This document shows, one piece after another, positions 11,901 through 23,250 of a stretch of DNA of 64,000 nucleotides (the first letter of the stretch is position 1; each line of letters opens with the position of its first letter). The translations under genes were made by a program, and so were the position numbers. The DNA comes from Hyaloperonospora brassicae (lineage: Eukaryota; Oomycota; Peronosporomycetes; Peronosporales; Peronosporaceae). The notes below the pieces were generated by a model. It was not told the origin of the DNA. It saw only the letters and a list, made by a program, of their open reading frames with translations, and did not search any database. The DNA lies in NCBI GenBank assembly GCA_947650285.1, contig CANTFL010001411.1:1-64000 (forward strand), written 5' to 3'.

Positions 11901-13081
11901 ACTTTCAGGAATTATGAAGGCGCTCCCTTTTCCGAACCAGCATCTTATATGCTTGACTAAATCGTCCCTCAAAACATTTAAACACGCCATCAACAGCGAG
12001 ACGCAATTTGCGGTCATCCGCCGGTATGCTACCCATATAGACGCGGACCTCAAACAGTTTTGCAGTTCATGGGATACGATAGCGTCGCATCAGCCAGGGG
12101 CCGTTCGGTGGAAAACTATGGACTCCATACAACGGTGGCGGAAAGTTTATCATTTCCACCCACAGTTGATGTGCGCTACAGTGATTGAGCCTATCGCTCT
12201 CGATGAATGGGGCATTTCAAATAATTTCTGTGTAATGTTGCCCATCCTGGTACCAGTGGACGATATGTTTGCGGTCGTTGTACCTCAGAAAAAAGCGTCA
12301 CACTACCACTTTTCTATCGCTGAACGTACAGCCGTGTCTGGTATTGTATCCGAACAGGCAGACTGGAGTGCGGCCACCTATCTCATCGCGGATGAGAATC
12401 GGACTATCCCCCCGCTCTAAAGGGCAATTATAATATCTCTGATACTGCGTGTGTAATAAAGCCGACTCGTATGTTACCTTGCCTGCGTACTGAGTCTCCA
12501 TGGCGTACCAATACCAAAAGACAGGGTGATTCCCCTTACCTAGTTGCACCCTACCTGATTGTCGGGCTAGACTTCCGCTGGAGAACTCTATTGGACTCCA
12601 CTCTCAGAACGTACAAGGCCTTCCTTATGTCCAGAACATCACCCACCTGAATTACGCCGTCTTCTGGAGTCTTCAGACCCGATGTGCTTGAGGTTGACAC
12701 GAACGTTACTGTAGCGGAGCGCAATCTCTCCTTTTTATGCCAAAACGCGCACATGCACATATACATTGCCGGGGGGAGCGCAGGCAAGCTCACGGCTGGA
12801 TCGCTGGTATGTTAGCGCCAGGGTGACCAATTGGACCCGAGATATTAGCGTGGCCTTCCTTAAGCCACACTCGGATCATAATGGGGTTACCTTTCGACTT
12901 ACCACGCCGAATACAATTGTAAAAATTCGTTAACCCCGTCGTGTATATCCTGTCGCGACTGTGGCGCACGATACGACTAAGTCCACTATCACTAAGGCTT
13001 TAATTTTGGCTCCAAAGACCCTTGAGGCAGTCCGCATTATTCTTGTGGATAATATTGTTACGGCAAACAGCCTAGCGAGGT

Positions 13082-13615
13082 ATGTGGGGCGAGTGGAAAG
13101 TGGTTCTTCGCAGATCATTACTTACTGACTCGCGCACGATACGCCAGAAGATGACGACTAGTTACCGTACTAGATTGCGTCGTCTTCAGGTGACCCTGTA
13201 CTCGGCAACTGTTAACTACTATACTACCGACAAGACTGTTACTTTTCTCCGCCACAAGGTGGCCGAATGTCGTCGAAACTGGCAACGCAGGAAGCGTAAA
13301 CATCTTCTTCGACACACACATACAGCTCTGGAGCTATTACCCGCCGGTTTTTTGCGCGAGTGTCGACAAAAATATAGATCTAACGCTCAAACTACGCTTG
13401 GAGGAGTCGCCCCCTCCGGACCTACTAGGTCGAGAGACCTAGTTAATGACATGGCTGATGGGTGGGCAGGTTTTGTACACCACTGCCATCACGATCCGAA
13501 GTGTACCGATGATTTTCTTGCGAGAGCGCCCACGCCCCCGTCATTAGACGATGACCACGTGGTGTCTACAATTGACTCCAATATTCAGTTGCTACAAAGA
13601 AGTGCAAACATGTAA
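13082..13615 (+). pseudogene. LINE ORF2 segment upstream of RT
   Basis: An arginine-rich open frame leads towards the RT block. Just past its stop, another frame carries GPDEIGNSFYKDF, resembling the GPDG(L/I)...FY motif (RT block 0/1) of LINE ORF2 proteins. The segment corresponds to the poorly conserved linker between endonuclease and RT. Frame changes on both sides show it is not functional. Confidence 0.5.
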
Positions 13616-14496
13616 AGGCTTCCGGGCCGGACGAAATTGGCAATAGTTTTTACAAAGATTTCACCGGCGAACTTGCACCCATCCTGGCGGACGTATACAC
13701 CATATGACTTAAGTGTGAAGTGACGCCTTGATCCTTTGGTGAGGACGATATTTAGTGTCTCAAGAATTCATCCACAACTTCTCGACCGCTTGACTACCGG
13801 CCAATTGGTCTACTAAACCCCAGAGACTACAAAAATTTTACCAAAGTTTTGGCTACCAGACTTCTAGCGCTGCTGAAATCAGTAGTTGCCCCTGCCCAGG
13901 TTGTATTTATACCAGGTCAATATATAGCGACTGCACTCGACATCTTTGCTGCGGCAGAGGCCGCGGCGAAGCATGACGACGCCATGAAAGATGCTATCGT
14001 TCTCATTTTTAACTTTGCTAAGTCTTGCGACACACTGCAGCAACCCTTTTTACTGGCGGAGCATAACTGGTTGGGGTTTTGGCTGAAGATTTTCACCATC
14101 ATCTCCGCGCTTCACGCATATACCAGATGCAGGTTCCTTGTCTATCGTTTTCTATCTCAGAGTTTTGAAATGAAGTGCGGGATCCTACAAGGATGCCCAC
14201 TGGCACCTTTGCTATTCATTCTCGCCCTAGACAGCGCATACAAGGTTTTTTTGCGTGCGTTCAGATATTCATGGAGCACGACTTGCTGCTTCTGGAAGGG
14301 ATGTAATATTGAGATCTATAGTTACGCCGATGACACAGCCGTTTATCTCACCCAATACCTCTTGATTCCTCAGATGCTCAGGATATTTGGAGCGTTTCAG
14401 AATGTATTGAGGTTGGTCATTAACCAGAACAAGTCGATCATCGTTGAGCTTGGGAACCAGGCTCCTTTCGCGTCGCATCACACACTCGGGCTTTAG
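13612..14496 (+). pseudogene. LINE reverse transcriptase, inactivated
   Basis: LINE RT blocks appear in order: GPDEIGN, DYRPIGLLN (about 13790-13820), ATRLLALL...FIPGQYI, the motif A region FNFAKSCDTLQ, motif B GCPLAPLLFILALD and motif C YADDTAVYL (about 14320-14346). Motif C is intact. In motif A the usual leading catalytic aspartate is replaced (N in place of D), and the upstream part lies in another frame. A following segment (about 14535-14760) in yet another frame has typical post-RT LINE sequence. This RT replicates LINE RNA by target-primed reverse transcription; this copy cannot. Confidence 0.8.
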
Positions 14497-15620
14497 TTAC
14501 TGAGCACATCTAACCACTGCCACAATCTTGGCTTGCAAGTCGGTCAAGGCGATTTTTTTACTATCAACTGGGAGATATATATCCAAGCAGTCTTAACACG
14601 TTTAGCTTTAGCCCCTCAAAAGACGCACTCGGTCGAACAGAGGTCACGCCTTTTTCGTGCCATAGCATTACCCAAATCCTTGTATGTTAATCGGCACTGA
14701 TGGCCGCCGAAAGCTACTGTTTTGCGACTTAGCAAGCTAATCAAAAATTTCGTTTGGTAGACTCGATTTGTCAAACGGAACAGACCTTGGGTCCCTGTTG
14801 AATAGGCAGAGCTACCGATCGCTCAGGGAAGGCTGGCGGCGCCATGCATTACGACGGAGACGATCACTATGGCTGATAAAATGGTGGGAAACTGGGCTAC
14901 TTCATCAAGCTACCTTAATCGCCTTACCGGGGACGTTTGATGTGGAGGTGTGTGCACCAAACCCGCTTAAATTACCCCGTTTTGGTCTGATGCAACCCTG
15001 ATCCATTTTAGAACCGGCTGATGGGACACTGGAACGACCGTTGTTGGTGTATCGGTAGCTGAACATGCCCGAGGCGGGATCGCTGAGCGCATGAGTGGAC
15101 TGGCCAAATGATTTTTACCCAAATTCACAGACACATTTGGCGGAGATGGTAGCGTTGAATTAAATACCACCGACGTTTTCAACACCACCCTTTTCAGCGA
15201 TCGGAAGGCAGGTGTGTCCCTTCTCAGACGGGTGGACATGCAATGTTTACAGCATGCCACCTCACAAAATTTTCATGGCTCCTGTCTCGTGATGGAGTCA
15301 AGTAAAAAGTGCTCTTCTTTCCGAGCACGGCGTACGCTGCAACGGTTCATACCGCGAAGATTCGACATTTCGCGGGCTTCAGCCACGCATTGTTGTACAA
15401 CCTTTCTGATCTCCTCATCCTACCGCTTACACCGAAGACGATTACACCTTACCTACAGCGCCCACCCCACCATATTACATGGGTTCTGGTTGAAAGTGGC
15501 AGGCAACATACGCTCTCCAACACGGGCTTGTCGCAATCAAATACTCCGGTTAATACTATGGCGGCCTGTGACCAAGTTGCTTCTCACGCACATGCCACGC
15601 CTCTATCTTTGCTACATATT

Positions 15621-15861
15621 TGAGGACTTGTACCTCACTTGGTAAATTGAAAACTGAATTAACATAGTTCCTTAATTCGCTACTCTGTGATATATTAAAT
15701 ACTACCATTCCATGTCGTTCTAAAAAGTTCCTAGTGACATCGTTCTGTGACGTCATACTGTGAGATCAGACCGTTACGACAGACCGTACGACAGACCGTG
15801 ACGTCATGGCTATCCAGTATATAGGTAGCTTAATCGTGCTGCACGACTCGGCGACATGACA
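15621..15861 (-). repeat. gypsy I 3' LTR
   Basis: A direct repeat of 21347-21671, starting TGAGGACTTG and ending GCGACATGACA on the plus strand. It contains two perfect TGACGTCA palindromes (15748-15755 and 15799-15806), which are CRE/ATF-type bZIP sites, and short GTACGACAGAC-type repeats. It is about 85 bp shorter than the other LTR because the internal minisatellite is contracted. Confidence 0.85.
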
Positions 15862-16488
15862 TCTCCCCGAATTTTGCATCGCGTTGGCGGTCTCGAAAGT
15901 CCTGTACTCGTCGCTGCCAGTACGATACATGGCAGATAGCTTTCTCGCGTTCCCAAGTACTGTCCCACTCCGGGAGGCCGTGCCATTTTACTAACCAATC
16001 CACTTGGCGAATTCGCTGACGGCGACGAAGCAACTTTTCCACAATGTGTCGTTCCTTCCCATATTCTGCCTTTATGATGATTGGTGCGGCCTTCGGAATC
16101 GGTCCTCCAGCGAACTCGGACGAATTCGGCATATATGGATAGAGTAGGTCGACGGTAAACGATATATGAAGTCTCTTCAAGTTTCGCGGTAGCTTTAGTT
16201 AAGCTATATTCGGGTTGATTATCGAGATTATCTCAAACGGTCCAACTTTCTCCGCTGTGAAATTGGCTTTCTTAAACTTCATTTGAGCGTTTATAATTTG
16301 AGTGGAAGGTTCTTGGTATCCAGCAAAACTAAGTCACCGACACTAAATGTGAAGATTTTTCTTTTCGAGTTGAAGTACTTCGTCTGTCTCTCCTGGGCTT
16401 GTTCCAGATTTTCTTGTGCCTTACGCACTAGGTCTTGGCGATCCTTGGCGAAATTTACGGCAAATTTTGAGATGGGCAGTGGACCCAT
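15830..16488 (-). pseudogene. gypsy I integrase C-terminus and chromodomain
   Basis: The upstream segment (16488-16291) is the integrase C-terminal region: an alpha-helical RQDLVRKAQENLEQAQERQ stretch followed by FSVGDLVLLDT, an SH3-like element. The downstream segment (16180-15830) has chromodomain features: VEKLLRRRQ...DWLVKWHGLPEWDSTWE. Chromodomains on integrases steer insertion to modified histones. The two segments are in different frames with stops between, and the last residues run into the LTR. Confidence 0.75.
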
Positions 16489-16999
16489 ACTATCGTAGTC
16501 TTTGTATTCGTGAGCAACCAGATTGGATACTTTTCCTCCGGTATCGATCTCAAACGGGTTAGCTTTGCTGACGCGTTAAACGAAGTGGCGTGCGCGTATT
16601 CTACCGTACCTAGTAATTTGACCCATGTTCTCCACTGTACAATACTATAGGCAGCGTAAGGCGTCCTCTAACACCAAGTTTTGGCGTTCTGTTTGTCCAT
16701 CTGCTTGTGCTCTATGAGCGGTCGTCATGCTTAGCTTGACATCCATTATTGTCATTAGAGATTCTTAAAAATTGCCGTAAACTTCAGATCCCGATTGCTG
16801 ATGATAACCTTCGGCGGTCCATGATGTCGGACTACGGCATCAAAAAATAATTGGATGTGTCTTTAGAATCTGCGGTCGTATACGTTGGCACATAGATTTG
16901 TCTCTTCGACAACTTATCTATGATGACACAAATAGCGTCGTACCCTTCCGACACGGGTAATCCAGTAATGAAATCCATCGAAACAACTTCCCAGCATTC

Positions 17000-17404
17000 T
17001 TACAGAATGTGTATAGGTATCATTAAATCCTTCTTTCGTTGGCTGCTTGACTTCCATCGAGCGCATGTTTCACATGTCTCGACGTACTTGTGTACCGTGT
17101 CCATTATTTTCAGACAGTAGTGCCAGTCCTTCAACTTCATGTAAGTTTTGCGAATTATCGGATGTGCTGCTGTGGCTGCGCCATGAAACTCGTATCGAAT
17201 CTTCCTCTTTATTTTTGGTATGTATGGAATGCATATTTGTTGCATTGCATCATATTGCTTCCGATATATGAGTCCATTTTCGATCATGAAGTCGTTTTTT
17301 GGCTGCTTGGTCTTCCGAATACTTTTAAAGAACTTATCTTTGCTATAGCCCTGATGAATCGTTTTACGCACTGCGTCGTTGATATGGGCGCGCACAACAT
17401 GCAA
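17000..17404 (-). pseudogene. gypsy I integrase zinc-binding domain
   Basis: This 134-codon segment contains the HHCC pattern (H...AH about 30 residues before CETCARW) of retroviral-type integrase N-termini. The catalytic core that should follow (about 16990-16500) is full of stops. Confidence 0.7.
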
Positions 17405-17452
17405 CTCGGCGTTGTGGATTTTTTTGATCTTGAGCGATTCCTATCGGACGAC

Positions 17453-18964
17453 TCATTCCTTCCACACACTTGCGCATCGTAAGTAAGAGTTGAAAGACAT
17501 CCAGCGGAAGGTACTGAAGGAACGAAGCGGGAACAATTTGCGTACCCAAAATCGTGAAATGTTCATCACAGGCATCATCACACTAATGAACGACGTGCGA
17601 CGTATCGGAACATGGTCCGTACTTACCGCGGAGTCGCCGTAATTCTCTCGAGACACGGTTGGACGAAATAATGCGTCAGCCACCACATTGGACCGTCCCT
17701 TGAAATGATGTAAGACAAGGTCAAACCGGTAAAAATACGTTAACATACGAGCCATCTTTGAAGACACCTTGAAATAGTGGAGCATCCACCTGCACGCGGA
17801 ATTGTCCGAATAGACTGAAAAGTGTCTTCCGTGGAGATACGGACTCCATTATCGAATGCCGTCTTAATAGCTTACAGCTCTTTTTCGTGAGCTGGTCATT
17901 TAAATTCGTGGGGGCCCAGATGTTTTGAATAAAACGCAATAAAATGGTCGTTGCCGGTGATACGTTGCAAAAAAACACCAAACGTGCAAAATTCAGAAGT
18001 ATTCGTTGTTACAATGAAAGGGTGATTAAAGTCAGGCAATTTCAGAGTCGTAGACTGCTATAGTGCGAGCTTCAAGGCATTAAACGCTGTTTTCTGATCG
18101 TCCCTCCAGCTCCATGGAGTGTCTTGTTTGGTTAACTCTCGAAGAGGACGCAAAAGTCGTGCAAAATTGCAGATATATCGTCGGTATTACCCAGCGAGTC
18201 CCAGAAAACTCAGGAGCACTTTTCGACAGGAAGGTGTTCTGGAACATTGCGATAGAATCTGTTTTCTTTGGGTCAACGCGAAGAACAGCAGCGAGAAAAC
18301 CATATGCCCTAATAATGTGATTTCTTTGTGTCCAAATGCACATTCGGAGAGTCGAGCGTTATCTTCTCCTTGCGCGACACTTCGCAGACGGCATCAACGT
18401 GGCCGACGTGGTCCTCCATTGAACGAGAGAAGATGCATATTCTGTCCAGATAAATGACAACGAATGTGCCTAGCTTATCTAAAAGCGTTTGCATAAGACG
18501 CGACCAAACCCCAGGCATTCCTGACAACACCATTGGTGCTACACACCATTGATACGTTTCATTTAAGGTTCTGAATTCGTATAGGGTCGACTTGATGGCA
18601 AGACTACCACTTAAATGGTCCCCTTGAGCAAGATCGAGAAGCGTAAAGTATTTGCATCCAACCATGCGGTCGAATAGTTTTTGTTGAACGGCAAAGCATT
18701 TTTTGCAACGTCGGACATGCTATTCACATAGCGATAGTCAATTACCCAGCGAATGGGGATCTTCGATTTTTCGCTTCAAAGCCATTCGGCGCGTTTTAGG
18801 AACTTTCCGGTCGTGATATCTTTCTTTGGAATTTCAAAAACATTTGAGACCCATGGCGAGTTGGATATTTCTATCCATCCTTTTCGTATATTCTCTTTAA
18901 CGAATTGCTGCAGTGCGTCTTGCTCAACCTTCGAAAGACGGAAGGGGGCACGAAAGCTCGGCAC
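17453..18964 (-). pseudogene. gypsy I reverse transcriptase and RNase H, inactivated
   Basis: From 18964 the RT begins (LQQFVKENIRKGWIEISNSPW..FEIPKKD). It continues in another frame at 18665-18309 with FTLLDLAQG and a palm motif reading YLDR where YxDD is needed. RNase H remnants follow to about 17453, ending with HHFKGRSNVVADALFRP, the usual end of the gypsy RNase H. Loss of a catalytic aspartate plus several frameshifts make it non-functional. Confidence 0.75.
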
Positions 18965-18968
18965 CGCA

Positions 18969-19607
18969 TCATGCTTTGTTTGCAGTTCGAAGTATCAATG
19001 CTCGCGTCGGAGGCTTTTCGTTCAGGAGTTGTTCTGGAAATACGTTCTTGTACTCGTCTAGAACCGGTTTGAACTCTTGCAATATTTCTGATGGTTCGAC
19101 GTTGGTAACGTTCAGCTGATATATCTCCTCGTATGCTCCACTGTTCAACTTCTCTTGGAAGGTAGGACCATCCACGTCTTCGAACTTCGTGTGAGATTCA
19201 ACCTCAATATTTTGAGATCTCCAATCGATCCTTGGGATGTACTTGGTAAACCATGATTGACCAAAAATTAAGTCATGCGTATCTGGTAGGTCTTTTTCCA
19301 TGAACTGCATCCTGTGAAACTCCATACCGTCGACGCCAGCAGTATCTTTAACTCTTTCTGTGGGCTGACTCGATGTCCACGGTCCGTCAAAATGACGCGC
19401 TTGTACCTTTTGTGTGCTTAATATTTTGCAGGCCAGACCAGGTTTGATCAGATTTGTGGATGCCCCAGAGTCGATCGAAATCTTGACGGACTTGTTGCCA
19501 ATGATACCACTACGTACCAGTAGTCGATCCTGCACGGGCATGTCCGATCCAAAGCTGCTTAATCCAAAGCTAATGGGTTCGACTTCTGTCTTCACTTGGA
19601 CCTCCAC
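18969..19607 (-). pseudogene. gypsy I aspartic protease region
   Basis: This 212-codon open segment carries an intact pepsin-like retroviral protease signature, ISIDSGASTNLI. It also has the second conserved LIFGQSWF..Y.PRIDW block, which in gypsy elements precedes RT. It would process the Gag-Pol polyprotein. The segment ends in a stop before RT. Confidence 0.75.
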
Positions 19608-19706
19608 AGCATTTATCGTGCCACGATCCTAAACAACTGATTCTTGTTCGTCTTCCCGGCTATCCACATTGTTGAAATGTTGACGGCTCAATTGTTGATG
19701 CGAATT

Positions 19707-20177
19707 TCAGTCCGAGCGATGGTTACCTCGATCATTACGTGGCTGGCGATGACGACACTGGGCGGAGCGATGATTCGGACTCCCGCACTTTAAGTACAAA
19801 TTACGACGGCGGCATTCATCACGAGATGAGATTTGCACATAAATGATATCCATTGGCTCTGGACTATTGGTCGATCGATATCGACGACTTTTTCCGTATG
19901 ACCTGTACCGCGGTCTATCGTGCAAAATTCCTCGAGAATATCTCAGCGGATGGAAACGGTCAAAGTCCAACGCGACCGTTATAGCTTCAGAGAGTGCTGT
20001 ACAGCGACGGTACTGAACTTCTTTCCGCGTGCGACCCGTAAGTCCACGGAAAAAGTACATGATCTGGTCCAGCTCGCTCATCTCTCGAACTTGAGTGACT
20101 ACGTGGCGAAACTTGCACACATAATCAGGGAGGTCTCCTCAATCGCGCTCGCTCATGTTGTTCATATCCTTGCATAG
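19707..20177 (-). pseudogene. gypsy I gag remnant with a degenerate zinc knuckle
   Basis: The segment shows the gag core (LDQIMYFFRGLTGRTRKEVQYR), the linker phrase EPMDI and a nucleic-acid-binding knuckle reading LYLKCGSPNHRSAQC, in which the first cysteine of CX2CX4HX4C is lost. It is interrupted at both ends. Gag forms the cytoplasmic particle that packages element RNA. Confidence 0.65.
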
Positions 20178-21346
20178 ACGCTCTTGCAAAACCGCTGGAT
20201 TGAATTTACGTTCGACTTTGCTGAAGAAGTCGTCCACATTTGTGACGTACTGTATTTGCATCACATACTACTGGGCGTCTCCTTGCTTCAGTGTTCCGCC
20301 TTAGACAGCGAATATTATTTGCGAAAGTTCTAGACTCTTCCAGTCCACACCTCTTGCAAAAAGGTACTGCTCCACTTGCTCCTTGAAGAGTTTAAAGGAT
20401 TCATCCAACCTACTCCCATACGCCGGAAGTTTCAGACCCTCTGAATTGGTTTCCGATAGCTGTTTTGATTTCTGAAATCGCTCGAGAGTTTGCGCTTATT
20501 TTTTATAGTTGCACCCATAGAGTGCAGCAATTGTGCATGCAGAGCGGAAATCATCGGGGTGGACATTGTTGAAGTAATACAGTTGTTAAATGATATTAAC
20601 GATGAGTTTACTCCAGGTTATTGATCTGGGGTCCTTTTTGGCTCTTGAGTGCTTTTTTTAATAACCTTTAATTCGGGTTTAAAGGACTCGTTCGACTTGG
20701 CGGTCGGTCGTTGGCATACGGGTACGATTTAGTATCCTGGCGGCCTAGCAAAAGGAACTCGAATAGTCTTGACCTGGCTTAGCTATTTTGCGCGAGATGC
20801 GTAGGTTCACCGTGCTCATGAAGCTGAGCAAGTCACTTGCGTGCGAGAGTAAGTGAGCTTTGATGTTCTTGCGTGAGTCAGAGCGTTGAGATGTATCCAG
20901 GTGTTTCTCGAAGCGGCAAAGAATGCAGCTGGTGCGGCCGATCGATTCCAGCAGAACCGCGCGGCACTTATCGGCTGCGTCTGGCTTCTTCACGGACAGC
21001 TGGGCTAGCGAGTCATTGATGTCGAGTCTCGCGGGTTGCTCCCGCGAGTGACGGGTCATGAACCGAGTAACTGACCTTCCATTAACCAAACTGACTTATA
21101 ACTGAAACGAGATGATTCATAGCCACTTAAGACTTCACTCTCGATAACAGCAGCAGTAGTGATGGCCCAGTAGGATTTACAGCCAATAAAAAGGAATCTA
21201 AATTTGGATTTACGATTGGTCTCTCCTGATCACTGCTCTTGCGGGACGACGGCAATGCAGTAGATACGGCGGCGGGGACGGTGGGGGGGACGACGGGGAC
21301 GGCAAGGACGGCGAGAACGGCGAGGACCAACAAGTGGTACTAGAAT
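20178..21346. other. gypsy I 5' gag and leader remnant
   Basis: This lies between the gag fragment and the 5' LTR and should hold the N-terminal half of gag and the leader. Only short minus-strand frames remain. 20745-21089 is open but without a recognisable motif. 21245-21330 is a G-rich GGGGACG/GGCGAGGACG minisatellite. Confidence 0.5.
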
Positions 21347-21671
21347 TGAGGACTTGTGGCTCAGTTGGTAAATTGAAAACTAAATTAACATAGTTCCTCA
21401 GTTCTCTACTCTGTGCTACCTCTAAGCCTGTCATTCTATGTCGTTCTAGAATGTTCCAAATGACGTCATTCTGTGACGACAGACCGTACGACAGAACGTA
21501 GAACAGACCGTACGACAGACAGTACGATAGACAGTACGACAGACCATGACGACAGACAGTTCGACAGTTAGTACGACAGACAGTACGGCAGACCATGACG
21601 ACAAACCGTGACGTCATGGCTAAATATTATACAGCTAGCTTAGTCGTGCTGCACGACCTGGCGACATGACA
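21347..21671 (-). repeat. gypsy I 5' LTR with expanded internal minisatellite
   Basis: It matches 15621-15861 at both ends but contains an expanded run of about ten degenerate GTACGACAGAC-like units (about 21476-21605). Two perfect TGACGTCA palindromes are kept (21461-21468 and 21609-21616). Confidence 0.85.
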
Positions 21672-23250
21672 GCACACCCAACGATGACACGAATTACCCA
21701 GATTTGGACAGGCACGTGTAGCTGGACACCCCGTGCTCAGGCCCTAAAGAAAATCGCATCGCGGATGCGCTACACAGCAGGGATTATCAAGCGAGGCCAA
21801 CGCTCACAAAGCCGGGAACACGCACTTGTGGCACCCAGTCTCGAAATGGTGCCTTAGCGCGATCTAAGCCGCATCCGTGCCATATCTCCGTAGTATCGCA
21901 AACGCTGTACCAACTCAAGTGCAATCGTTTTCCACTCTGGAGTCGGTCTACGAACAACCTGTCGTGTCCATCCCCCAAATGCTCGTCAACGGCCTACGCT
22001 CCTGTGGTCCATGTTTTCTGGAAGTGCCCCGTCGCCAAGCGACACTGGCGATGCATTTGCGCGGTCTGCGGTAGACTCGGTCGTGTCCAAAAGGCTGGGT
22101 TACCGTTCGATGTTTTTACTAGAACTTTTACATACTCCGGAACATGCGTGGGCTATCGCTCGAGCTTTACTAGAGGTTCGTGACGGGACACCGGAGGCTC
22201 ATGACGTCTGCCATGACGCTCCAACCGAACTCTGGCGCTTCGTAGTGTCGATCACATTTCACACCATATGGTCGGAACGGCTCAATCGGATCGGAAATCC
22301 TGCAATGTCAGAGGAGAGCCATCATGCGGTAGCCCAATCCAGGTCGCGTAGAGCTCTCTCATGTTTCCGCAATTCCACCTACCAACCTGGGGGTGGTCAA
22401 TGGGAATACGTGCTGGCGAGAGTGTGCTCAGCATTGGCTGATAAGCTTTTGCAACACATTGAGCCTCCGTTCCTGCTACCACCTGCTCTACCAACCTCTG
22501 CAACGGACCTGTTTTTGCTATTCTTCGATGGTTGCTCACGGTGAAAAACCGGCCCATGAGGCTCAAGATCCGTTACTCTACGCGTCCAACCACAGACTTT
22601 TGCCGCTACTTTCGTCTAAATGGCTAGTATCTCACTTGAAGCGCAGACGACGACGACGAGCATTTCTGCCGCATATACCGGTCTTATTCATGGACTACGG
22701 CAGGCAAAACACGACAATTTTCTACCGTTGCATGTCATCGGGGACAATATACTGGTAATCAACCAATTCCGGGGTAATCGCCCCCCTCTTAAGCCGCACC
22801 TCGCCGCATTGTACCGAAAAGCGTGAGCTCTTGCTGACGATGTCTCAGTCGCCAGCTGGGCTTCCCATATCCGCGAATGTAATAGGATGGCTGACCCTGC
22901 AGCGAGCATTGCGATGCATACCAAGGCAACTCTTCAGGTTCAAACACACCCCTATAGAAGTACCGTTTCGGACATCACACGTCACATCCAGCACGACGTC
23001 AACCACTGGCTCGAGAAATTTGCCCCTACTCGACAGTGGATCGACGCCCCGCAACAAGCAGATTGTCCGCGAGCGGGCATTGCCAGCACACCAAATGATG
23101 GCCAGGAGAACCGCTCTTCGCGCGGTGGCGCCCTCATTCACCATAAATAGCAACCCCGGATAGTTAACTCTCTCTGGCACGGGTATTGTTGGTCGACAAC
23201 GTTCCCCAATATACAGCGCCTTCAACAACAACAACTACTATGTTGACACC
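21672..23250 (+). mobile_element. LINE 3' portion (zinc finger and RNase H), displaced by gypsy I
   Basis: Continuing the LINE from 15620, about 21990-22060 encodes a zf-RVT-type finger (HVFWKCPVAKRHW). About 22590-23160 encodes an RNase H domain (LRQAKHDNFLPLHVIGDNILVINQ, then DDVSVASWASHIRECNRMAD). Frame changes and stops are numerous. The 3' tail has a CAA-rich run at about 23221-23236. LINEs with a C-terminal RNase H are known in oomycetes. Confidence 0.75.

Larger units (their letters stand above)
8930..15620 (+). mobile_element. decayed LINE (non-LTR retrotransposon), 5' and RT portion
   Basis: The anchor is the reverse transcriptase at about 13612-14496. Downstream of it, plus-strand frames continue with LINE thumb/connection-like sequence to 15620, where a gypsy LTR interrupts. 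The same element resumes at 21672. Upstream, scattered plus-strand segments at about 9390-9570, 10600-11050 and 11910-12420 are interrupted by many stops. They plausibly represent ORF1 and endonuclease regions, but no catalytic motif is firm. The left boundary is approximate. Confidence 0.6.
15621..21671 (-). mobile_element. decayed Ty3/gypsy chromovirus inserted in the LINE
   Basis: Two similar direct repeats (15621-15861 and 21347-21671) bound a minus-strand interior. From high to low coordinate this holds gag, protease, RT, RNase H, integrase and chromodomain. The order with a C-terminal chromodomain is diagnostic of chromoviruses. The flanks join into one LINE coding region, so the insertion split the LINE. 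All ORFs are broken. The flanking 5-mers (ATATT, GCACA) do not match, so the target duplication is no longer recognisable. Confidence 0.85.

Noticed and set aside
21347..21671. Target-site duplication for gypsy I
   Set aside because: The 5 bases outside the two LTRs (ATATT and GCACA) differ; decay or a deletion has erased it.
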